DNA from: Azoarcus sp. | GTDB taxonomy: Bacteria; Pseudomonadota; Gammaproteobacteria; Burkholderiales; Rhodocyclaceae | Length of the DNA: 6,849 bases | Assembly (NCBI GenBank): GCA_031285365.1 | Contig: JAITWP010000004.1 | Coordinates: 1-6,849 of the forward strand | Reading direction: 5' to 3' | Part shown: one piece after another, positions 1 to 4,759 of the stretch | How positions within the stretch are numbered: position 1 is the stretch's first letter | Layout of the letters: each line of letters opens with the position of its first letter | Program-made: the position numbers and the translations under genes | The notes under the pieces: model-generated | Told to the model about the DNA's origin: nothing | Database searches by the model: none | The model's input: the letters and a program-made list of their open reading frames with translations, nothing else

Positions 1-365
1 CCGGCGGCACGCTCAACGTCTACAGTCAGATCGGGCTCGTCACTCTGATCGGGCTCATCACCAAGCACGGCATTCTCATCGTCGAATTCGCCAATCAGTT
101 GCGCGCTGCGGGCAAGGAGGCGCGGGAGGCCGTGATCGAAGCCGCAGTACTGCGTCTGCGTCCCATCCTGATGACCACCGGCGCGATGGTGTTGGGCGCG
201 ATTCCGCTGGCCTTCGCCACCGGCGCAGGCGCAGAGAGTCGCCAACAAATTGGCTGGGTCATCGTTGGCGGGCTGTTGTTGGGTACTTTTTTCACGCTCT
301 TTGTTGTTCCCACGGTCTACACTTTGATTGCACGCAGGCATCGAGTGGTTGCGCCCGACGCGTGA
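1..365 (+). CDS. RND-family efflux permease, C-terminal part (5' end outside window)
   Basis: This is the last 120 codons of an inner-membrane resistance-nodulation-division (RND) pump of the AcrB/MexB type (hydrophobe/amphiphile efflux group), a proton-driven exporter working with a periplasmic adaptor and an outer-membrane channel. The reading frame is open from base 3 to the TGA at 363-365. The translation aligns by eye with the end of AcrB: a YSQIGLVTLIGL helix, the KHGILIVEFAN segment, the amphipathic stretch ending RLRPILMT, then GAIPLAFATGAGAESR and a final helix ending VVPTVYTLIAR. These correspond to the last three transmembrane helices. The end is intact and is followed by a short polar tail. 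The substrate cannot be told from this part. The next gene starts 17 nt downstream in the same direction, so the two are probably co-transcribed. Family assignment is secure; the specific gene name is not. Confidence 0.93.
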   Translation, partial: GGTLNVYSQIGLVTLIGLITKHGILIVEFANQLRAAGKEAREAVIEAAVLRLRPILMTTGAMVLGAIPLAFATGAGAESRQQIGWVIVGGLLLGTFFTLFVVPTVYTLIARRHRVVAPDA

Positions 366-382
366 AACGAAGGAGAAGTACC

Positions 383-781
383 ATGGACGCCGTAAGAACG
401 ATCTCTACTGGTTTTGAGGGTGCGCAGGACATTCAGGCCCGCGCTGCTCAGAGTATCGTAGCGCCGCGCGAACGCGATGGCGCGCAATCGTCGCGTCCGG
501 AGCAGTCGGGTGCATCGGTGCAGGTCAACATCAGTGAAGAAGCACGTGCTGCCGCGCGTTCAGGAACACCGTCCCCGCCGCCGCCTGCGCCTGCCAGTAT
601 GCCTGCTGCCCCCGTTCAGACACCGGAAGCGGTTGTGCGTGCCGACTCGGTTGAAAATGCCGGTCGTGCTCAGGATGTCTCCTCCTCAGGCAGGGAAGCC
701 GTGCAGCGTTACGTGGAGAACGCCGTCAACAGCCTTCCACTTGGGCAAAGCGGCCCATCATCGGTGCGGGTTTCGGCCTGA
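383..781 (+). CDS. Small Ala/Pro-rich protein of unknown function
   Basis: I do not recognise this 132-residue protein. I chose the ATG at 383 because AAGGAG (370-375) sits 7 nt before it; the frame also opens at a GTG at 362 that overlaps the pump gene and has no such site. There is no signal peptide or membrane segment. Three parts can be seen: a polar N-terminal part (residues 1-45), a short motif VQVNISEEARAAA (46-58), then a low-complexity Pro/Ala linker (about 62-83, with PPPPAP), and a C-terminal amphipathic stretch REAVQRYVENAVNSL (104-118). The composition suggests a mostly disordered soluble protein. The VxVxISEEAR motif resembles motifs I recall in other small proteobacterial proteins, but this gives no function. 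It follows the RND gene by 17 nt and ends about 30 nt before a strong terminator, so it is likely the last gene of the efflux operon. A role in efflux is not shown. Confidence 0.75.
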   Translation: MDAVRTISTGFEGAQDIQARAAQSIVAPRERDGAQSSRPEQSGASVQVNISEEARAAARSGTPSPPPPAPASMPAAPVQTPEAVVRADSVENAGRAQDVSSSGREAVQRYVENAVNSLPLGQSGPSSVRVSA

Positions 782-813
782 GTTCCTTGTCGCGCTGAAG
801 AGCGTGGCAAGAT

Positions 814-848
814 AAAGCCTCCCTTGTGGTACAGAGGGAGGCTTTTTT
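814..848 (+). terminator. Rho-independent terminator, probably bidirectional
   Basis: A perfect 11-bp stem (814-824 paired with 835-845, arms AAAGCCTCCCT and AGGGAGGCTTT) encloses a 10-nt loop and runs into six T residues at 843-848. It lies 32 nt after the stop of the 132-residue protein gene and would end the efflux operon. Read on the minus strand, the same stem begins right at the stop codon of the antitoxin gene (TGA at 848-850) and is followed by a weaker U-rich stretch, so it may serve both convergent genes. Confidence 0.9.
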
Positions 849-1117
849 CATGGTGGTTCAATGCCATGCAAATCTGCCATTAGTGCCTCGACACTATCAA
901 AGCTTTTGAGGTTGCCGGCGCGGGCTTCGAGCATTGCAGCGACGGTTTCCTCGTTTGGCACCAGAGGCTCGAACGGCAATGCCTTCTCGCGTGCGATGCG
1001 AGTCAGCAGGATGCGAAAAGCGTCGGACACGGTGAGTCCGATTGTCGCCAGCACAGCGGAGGCTTCTTCCTTGATGCGCCCGTCGATGCGGGCACGGACG
1101 ACAGTATTTGTAGACAT
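848..1117 (-). CDS. RelB/DinJ-family antitoxin, without an adjacent toxin
   Basis: This is an 89-residue protein of the RelB/DinJ antitoxin family. Such proteins dimerise through a ribbon-helix-helix DNA-binding domain, repress their own operon and wrap around a RelE/YafQ-type mRNA-cleaving toxin. The beta strand VVRARID (6-12), helix IKEEASAVLATIGL (15-28) and second helix TVSDAFRILLTRIAREK (29-45) form the RHH part. The following ALPFEPLVPNEET and the C-terminal NLKSFDSVEALMADLH (69-84) match the toxin-binding tail typical of the family. Length is normal and the frame intact. The ATG is supported by GGAGG (1126-1130) 8 nt upstream. In the usual arrangement the toxin follows within a few bases, but here the stop codon abuts a terminator and a convergent gene, and nothing toxin-like lies upstream. 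It therefore looks solitary: either the toxin was lost or the antitoxin acts on a partner elsewhere. Confidence 0.9.
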   Translation of the reverse strand: MSTNTVVRARIDGRIKEEASAVLATIGLTVSDAFRILLTRIAREKALPFEPLVPNEETVAAMLEARAGNLKSFDSVEALMADLHGIEPP

Positions 1118-1130
1118 GGTTTGATCCTCC

Positions 1131-1154
1131 AGCTATATGGGCCACATTGTAGCT
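1131..1154. promoter_or_regulatory. Possible antitoxin autoregulatory operator
   Basis: An inverted repeat AGCTA (1131-1135) / TAGCT (1150-1154) spans the region from the likely -10 box to the ribosome-binding site of the antitoxin gene. Two more symmetric pairs lie inside it. RHH antitoxins commonly bind such sites to repress themselves. The symmetry is short and could be chance. Confidence 0.3.
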
Positions 1155-1173
1155 CAAATTATTTTTTCTCCAA
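1146..1173 (-). promoter_or_regulatory. Candidate sigma-70 promoter of the antitoxin gene
   Basis: On the minus strand a -10-like TACAAT (1146-1151) lies 16 nt after a weak -35-like TTGGAG (1168-1173). Transcription would begin near 1139, giving a leader of about 20 nt that contains the GGAGG site. The -35 box touches the T tract of the upstream aceB terminator, so termination and initiation signals are packed together. Confidence 0.45.
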
Positions 1174-1195
1174 AAAAAACGCGCCGAAGCGCGCC
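1172..1195 (-). terminator. Rho-independent terminator of the aceA-aceB operon
   Basis: On the minus strand a 5-bp GC stem, CGCGC (1189-1193) with GCGCG (1180-1184), closes a TTCG tetraloop (1185-1188) and is followed at once by eight T residues (1172-1179). Two G-T wobble pairs may extend the base. It lies 41 nt after the stop codon of malate synthase. The UUCG loop is an exceptionally stable tetraloop, so the short stem should be effective. Confidence 0.88.
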
Positions 1196-1236
1196 AAAAT
1201 TTGTTTCTCTGCGAGATTTTTTCCGGCGTCTCGTTC

Positions 1237-2835
1237 TCACTCCATCGCCTCATATAACGGCAGCGTCAGAAATTCCGAATATTCCGGCGACAGCGACATG
1301 TCGACAAAAATTTTCGCCGCCTGCGCGTAGGTAGCAACGTCCTCGCCCTGGGCGGTGACGATTTTCTTCACCTTTTCAAGTTCCTCGTCAATCATCGCGC
1401 GCACCATTTCCGCCGTGACCTTGCACCCGTCGTCCAGGATGCCCTTGGGGGAGGCGACCCACTGCCAGACTTGCGAGCGGGAGATTTCGGCGGTGGCGGC
1501 GTCTTCCATCAGATTGTGGATCGGCACGCAACCATTGCCCGCCAGCCAGGAACCGAGATAGTGGATGCCAACGTGGATGTTGTTGCGCAGGCCCGTTTCG
1601 GTAATCGGCTGTTCCGGTTGGAAATCGAGCCAGTCTTTGGGGCCGAACGTGCCTGCGGGCAATTTTTCCCGCTGGTTCGGCCGGGAACCGAGGACAGCGG
1701 TGAATTCTTCCATCGCAAGGCCGACCAGCCCCGGATGGGCAACCCATCCGCCGTCGTAACCATCGGAAGCGTCGCGCCGCTTGTCGTGGCGCACGCCCGC
1801 CAGCGCCTTCTCATTGGCCGCCGGATCATTCCTGATGGGAATCAGTGCGCTCATGCCGCCGATGGCGGGTGCGCCACGTCTGTGACAAACCTGCACCAGC
1901 GCAAGGGCATACGCGCGCATGAACGGAACTTCCATCGTGATCGCGCTCCGGTTGGCGAGGCAGAACGATGTGTTTTTCCGGAATTTCTTGATGCAGGAAA
2001 AAATGTAGTCCCATCGCCCCGCGTTCAGTCCGGCGGAATGCGAACGCAGTTCGAACAGGATTTCTTCCATCTCGAAGGTGGCCAGGATGGTCTCGATCAA
2101 TACGGTGGCCTTGATCGTGCCGCGCGACAGGCCGATGTGACCCTGGGCCATGCAGAAGATGTCGTTCCACAGCCGCGCTTCCAGGTGGTTTTCCAGCTTC
2201 GGCAGGTAGTAGAAAGGACCGGCTCCGCGTGCGACCTGCTCCTTTGCGTTATGAAAGAACGAGAGGGCAAAGTCGAACATTCCGCCGGAGACGCGCTGAC
2301 CGTCGACCCGCACATGCTTTTCGTCCAGATGCCAGCCGCGCGGACGAATTTGCAGGGTGGCGGTTTTTTTGTTCAGTTGGTAGAGCTTGCCCGCTTCGTT
2401 CGTGAAGGTGAGTTCACGCCGAATGGCCTTGTAAAGATTGATCTGGCCCTGTATCTGGTTTTCCCACCTGGGGCTGTTGGAATCCTCGAAGTCGGCCATG
2501 TAGGAATCTGCGCCGGAATTCAGGGCGTTGATGATCATCTTGGCTTCGACTGGGCCGGTGATTTCCACTCTCCGGCATTCCAGTGCCTTGGGTAGGGGTG
2601 TGATTTTCCAGCCGTTTTCGCGGATGTGCCGGGTTTCCGGCAGGAAGTCCGGCATTTCGCCTGCGTCGATCCGGGCCTGACGCTCGATGCGCATCTTCAA
2701 CAGTTCCCGGCGGCGCGGCTCGAAGGCGCGATGAAGCTTCGCGACCAGTTCAAGTGCTTCAAAGCTGAGAATGGTCTCGAAGCCAGGATGGATGGGGGCA
2801 TCAATTGTGATGCCTAGGGGCAGGTTGAGGTTCAT
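1237..2835 (-). CDS. aceB: Malate synthase A (glyoxylate shunt)
   Basis: Malate synthase (EC 2.3.3.9) condenses glyoxylate with acetyl-CoA and water to give malate and CoA in the cytosol, the second step of the glyoxylate shunt. The 532-residue length matches the short class A enzyme (E. coli AceB is about 533). Visible family landmarks are the segment LQIRPRGWHLDEKH with the expected catalytic Arg166, the block YYLPKLENHLEARLWNDIF (209-227), ATVLIET with Glu248, the signature region RSHSAGLNAGRWDYIF (264-279) with Asp276, and NLMEDAATAEISRSQVWQW with the likely general base Asp445. The second signature position is Ser265, where the published pattern as I remember it has Asp, Glu, Asn or Gln. 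The start ATG follows an SD-like GAGGGG that overlaps the aceA stop codon, 14 nt between the genes, so translation is probably coupled. The order is aceA-aceB, the reverse of E. coli aceBAK, and no aceK is present here. Confidence 0.97.
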   Translation of the reverse strand: MNLNLPLGITIDAPIHPGFETILSFEALELVAKLHRAFEPRRRELLKMRIERQARIDAGEMPDFLPETRHIRENGWKITPLPKALECRRVEITGPVEAKMIINALNSGADSYMADFEDSNSPRWENQIQGQINLYKAIRRELTFTNEAGKLYQLNKKTATLQIRPRGWHLDEKHVRVDGQRVSGGMFDFALSFFHNAKEQVARGAGPFYYLPKLENHLEARLWNDIFCMAQGHIGLSRGTIKATVLIETILATFEMEEILFELRSHSAGLNAGRWDYIFSCIKKFRKNTSFCLANRSAITMEVPFMRAYALALVQVCHRRGAPAIGGMSALIPIRNDPAANEKALAGVRHDKRRDASDGYDGGWVAHPGLVGLAMEEFTAVLGSRPNQREKLPAGTFGPKDWLDFQPEQPITETGLRNNIHVGIHYLGSWLAGNGCVPIHNLMEDAATAEISRSQVWQWVASPKGILDDGCKVTAEMVRAMIDEELEKVKKIVTAQGEDVATYAQAAKIFVDMSLSPEYSEFLTLPLYEAME

Positions 2836-2843
2836 GGCGGTTT

Positions 2844-2851
2844 TACCCCTC
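2844..2851 (-). promoter_or_regulatory. aceB ribosome-binding site overlapping the aceA stop codon
   Basis: On the minus strand the aceA stop TGA runs directly into GGGG, making TGAGGGG; the Shine-Dalgarno-like GAGGGG therefore uses the last two bases of the stop. The aceB ATG follows about 10 nt later. This layout favours ribosomes that have just finished aceA and supports the chosen aceB start. Confidence 0.7.
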
Positions 2852-4163
2852 AGTGGAATTGCGCTTCTTCGGTCGAACCAGCGAGCGCCTTGATGGACGA
2901 ATCTCCGCCCTGGATGATCGTGGTGACATCATCGAAGTAGCCCGCTCCCACTTCCTGCTGGTGAGCAGCGAAGGTGTAGCCCTGCTCGCGCGCGGCAAAT
3001 TCCGGTTCCTGAACCATTTCCACGTAATGCCGCATCCCTTCGCCGCGTGCGTAGGCGTGTGCGAAGCGGAAGGTGCTGTACCAGTTCAGGTGAATGCCCG
3101 CGAGGGTGATGAACTGGTACTTGTAGCCAAGTTTGGAGAGTTCTTCCTGGAACCGGGTGATGGTTACGTCGTCCAGGTTCCTCTTCCAATTGAAAGAAGG
3201 CGAGCAGTTATAGGCCAGGAGCCGGGTAGGGCACACAGCCCGCACCGCCTGCGCGAATTCGCGGGCAAAACCCAAGTCAGGTACGGCTGTTTCGCACCAC
3301 ACCAGGTCGGCATAGGGCGCATAGGCGATACCACGCTCGATGGCCTGTTCCAACCCGTTCTTGACACGATAGAAGCCTTCCGAGGTGCGTTCGCCGGTAA
3401 GGAACGGGCGATCATTCTCATCGTAGTCGGAAGTGAGGAGATTGGCCGCTTCCGCGTCGGTGCGTGCCAGGATGAGCGTGGGAACCCCCAGGACATCGGC
3501 GGCCAGACGTGCGGCGGTCAGTTTTTCAATCGCCTCGCGAGTGGGAACCAATACCTTGCCCCCCATATGACCGCACTTCTTGGCCGCTGCCAGTTGATCT
3601 TCAAAATGCACCCCGGCAGCGCCTGCGGCGATCATGTTCTTCATCAGTTCAAAAGCCTTCAGCACGCCACCGAAACCGGCCTCGGCATCCGCGACAATGG
3701 GCAGAAAGTAATCGACGAAGTTTTTATCGCCGGGAGAAACTCCCCGAGCGTACTGGATTTCGTCCGCACGCTTGAAAGTGTTGTTGATGCGCCTGACCAT
3801 TGCCGGGACGGAATCGTAGGCGTAGAGCGATTGATCCGGATACATCGTCTCGGACGTATTGCCATCGGCAGCGACCTGCCAGCCCGAGAGATAGACCGCC
3901 TCCAGTCCTGCCTTGGCCTGCTGCATCGCCTGTCCGGCAGTGACGGCCCCGAAAGCGTTGATATAGCCCTTTTTCGCGCCACCGTGGAGTTTATTCCATA
4001 GCTTTTCCGCCCCCCTTTTTGCCAGCGTGTATTCGATTCGTACCGAACCGCGCAGTTTCACGACATCGGCGGCGCTGTAGCTGCGGCGAATGCCTTGCCA
4101 GCGCCAACGGGGGGCGGTTGCCCATTCTTGTTCCAGGGCTGCGATTTCTGACTCACGTGACAT
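2850..4163 (-). CDS. aceA: Isocitrate lyase (glyoxylate shunt)
   Basis: Isocitrate lyase (EC 4.1.3.1) cleaves isocitrate to glyoxylate and succinate, the committed step of the glyoxylate shunt. The 437-residue product is close to the usual bacterial length (E. coli AceA is 434). The family signature KKCGHM is at 195-200 with catalytic Cys197 on the mobile active-site loop. Other landmarks are SGWQVAAD (93-100), the metal-binding region PIVADAEAGFGG (155-166, Asp159), HFEDQ (186-190), LARTDAEAA (232-240) and the substrate-binding NCSPSFNW (319-326). Cys197 and KKCGH argue for isocitrate lyase rather than methylisocitrate lyase. The ATG follows GAGGAG (4171-4176) with 7 nt spacing. It is the first gene of an operon with aceB, behind a promoter region with a palindrome and a G/C-run leader, which suggests controlled expression, probably by carbon source (inference). 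Confidence 0.97.
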   Translation of the reverse strand: MSRESEIAALEQEWATAPRWRWQGIRRSYSAADVVKLRGSVRIEYTLAKRGAEKLWNKLHGGAKKGYINAFGAVTAGQAMQQAKAGLEAVYLSGWQVAADGNTSETMYPDQSLYAYDSVPAMVRRINNTFKRADEIQYARGVSPGDKNFVDYFLPIVADAEAGFGGVLKAFELMKNMIAAGAAGVHFEDQLAAAKKCGHMGGKVLVPTREAIEKLTAARLAADVLGVPTLILARTDAEAANLLTSDYDENDRPFLTGERTSEGFYRVKNGLEQAIERGIAYAPYADLVWCETAVPDLGFAREFAQAVRAVCPTRLLAYNCSPSFNWKRNLDDVTITRFQEELSKLGYKYQFITLAGIHLNWYSTFRFAHAYARGEGMRHYVEMVQEPEFAAREQGYTFAAHQQEVGAGYFDDVTTIIQGGDSSIKALAGSTEEAQFH

Positions 4164-4177
4164 GGTGCTACTCCTCA

Positions 4178-4198
4178 GGGTTGGGGGTGGGGGAAGGG
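4178..4198 (+). other. Four-run G tract (potential G-quadruplex) in the aceA leader
   Basis: On the plus strand, which is the template strand for aceA, four G runs of 3, 5, 5 and 3 bases (4178-4180, 4183-4187, 4189-4193, 4196-4198) are separated by TT, T and AA. This fits the general four-run, short-loop quadruplex rule. The mRNA carries the complementary C runs just before the GAGGAG ribosome-binding site. It is the most skewed composition I noticed in the window. Structure formation is inferred, not shown. Confidence 0.7.
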
Positions 4199-4208
4199 AG
4201 TGACAGCT

Positions 4209-4230
4209 TTATATCTTATATAAGACATAA
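4209..4230. promoter_or_regulatory. 22-bp palindrome, likely operator of the aceA-aceB operon
   Basis: The core TCTTATATAAGA (4214-4225) is a perfect 12-bp palindrome. Allowing one mismatched pair (4213/4226), symmetry extends over the whole 22 bp, with 10 of 11 pairs matching. It covers the predicted -10 box of aceA, about 46-67 bp before the start codon, so a bound dimer would block RNA polymerase. GntR-type and similar dimeric repressors bind sites of this size, but the protein cannot be named from the window. Confidence 0.65.
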
Positions 4231-4245
4231 TTTAGAATAACACAA
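4217..4245 (-). promoter_or_regulatory. Candidate sigma-70 promoter of aceA-aceB
   Basis: On the minus strand TTGTGT (4240-4245) and TATATA (4217-4222) are separated by the optimal 17 nt. The -10 box lies inside the palindromic core. TATAAG, two bases further on, is an alternative -10 with longer spacing. The predicted leader is about 45 nt and contains the C runs and the SD sequence. I looked for a sigma-54 type -24/-12 site and found none convincing. Confidence 0.5.
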
Positions 4246-4326
4246 CTCCCGAGTACCATGCCAAGAGAGGGTTTACCCGATTTTTTTGTCGCTATTGCCT
4301 TGTTCTGCTCTGAAGCAGCCAAAAGC

Positions 4327-4367
4327 ACAGAAGCCCTGACCGCCACATGGACGATCAGGGCTTCTGT
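4327..4367 (-). terminator. Perfect 13-bp hairpin, likely terminator of the EF-G-like operon
   Basis: ACAGAAGCCCTGA (4327-4339) pairs without mismatch with 4355-4367 across a 15-nt loop. It lies 42 nt after the stop of the small Cys-motif membrane protein gene on the minus strand. Read in that direction the stem is followed by GCTTTTGG, only a four-base U run, so it is an imperfect intrinsic terminator. There is no plus-strand gene before it and no T run on that side. It might also protect the 3' end of the transcript. Confidence 0.6.
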
Positions 4368-4409
4368 ACCGGAATGACCGTAGTGTTACGGTATTTTCTA
4401 CTTCATCAA

Positions 4410-4757
4410 CTAATCACCGGACGCCTTGAAGGCGACCAGTTCCTTGCCGTTGAGAAAACCGAGTGCAATGGAACCAGCCAGAACAACGCCCACACGGTGC
4501 TCCAGCGCCATCGCGGAATCTCCCAAAACCATGCTGATCAAAAGCATGAGTAAGGGAAGAAAAACCAATCCGGAAACGGTCATCACCAGAATTTTCTCTC
4601 TGGAGCGAACCCATCGCAGGTCAACCTTGCATTCAGGGCATTGACCCGCCGGCGCAGGCTGGCTGTCGAATGGTTTGGGTGATCCCAGCTCTTTCAGATT
4701 GACCTTTTTCTCACAGGCAGGGCACTTTGGTGCTTGAAGGTGTTTGGAAAAATTCAT
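4410..4757 (-). CDS. Small membrane protein with two CxxC pairs (putative zinc ribbon)
   Basis: I do not recognise a named family for this 115-residue protein. Its N-terminal half holds two cysteine pairs, CPAC (12-15) and CPEC (40-43), spaced as in a zinc-ribbon fold. A basic stretch, RWVRSREK (48-55), precedes a strong hydrophobic segment (about 57-78) and a second one follows (about 88-103). It is therefore likely anchored in the inner membrane by two helices, with the Cys domain in the cytoplasm by the positive-inside rule. The ATG is 2 nt after the TAG stop of the EF-G-like gene, and its SD (GAGGT) lies inside that gene's 3' end, so the two are almost certainly co-transcribed and translationally coupled. 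The pairing might mean a shared function, but none can be stated. The frame is intact and length is compatible with a complete gene. Confidence 0.82.
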   Translation of the reverse strand: MNFSKHLQAPKCPACEKKVNLKELGSPKPFDSQPAPAGQCPECKVDLRWVRSREKILVMTVSGLVFLPLLMLLISMVLGDSAMALEHRVGVVLAGSIALGFLNGKELVAFKASGD

Positions 4758-4759
4758 TA

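Noticed and set aside
477..815. Alternative plus-strand frame overlapping the 132-residue protein gene
   Set aside because: Arg-rich translation typical of an out-of-frame reading; no SD, and the frame starting at 383 has a proper SD and start.
897..1253. Alternative minus-strand frame overlapping the antitoxin, considered as a toxin candidate
   Set aside because: It overlaps the antitoxin almost completely in another frame, is Arg/His-rich and shows no RelE/YafQ features; it also runs through the aceB terminator.
1471..2595. Long plus-strand open frame (374 codons) opposite aceB
   Set aside because: It lies wholly inside the clearly real malate synthase gene on the other strand; its translation shows no family features, and such antisense frames are common in GC-rich coding DNA.
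2853..4001. Long plus-strand open frame (382 codons) opposite aceA
   Set aside because: It mirrors the isocitrate lyase reading frame, has no convincing ribosome site and no recognisable domain.
4246..4262. TGGCATGG on the minus strand, considered as a sigma-54 -24 element for aceA
   Set aside because: The required GC of the -12 element is missing at the correct spacing, while a 17-nt spaced sigma-70-like pair is present next to it.
4266..4288. GGGT-TT-ACCC followed by a T7 run on the plus strand, considered as a terminator
   Set aside because: The stem is only four pairs with a two-base loop, and no plus-strand gene lies upstream for it to end.
4300..4320. CTGCT/AGCAG mini-hairpin upstream of the aceA promoter
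   Set aside because: Five pairs only, no run of T and no symmetry with the nearby palindrome; expected by chance at this length.
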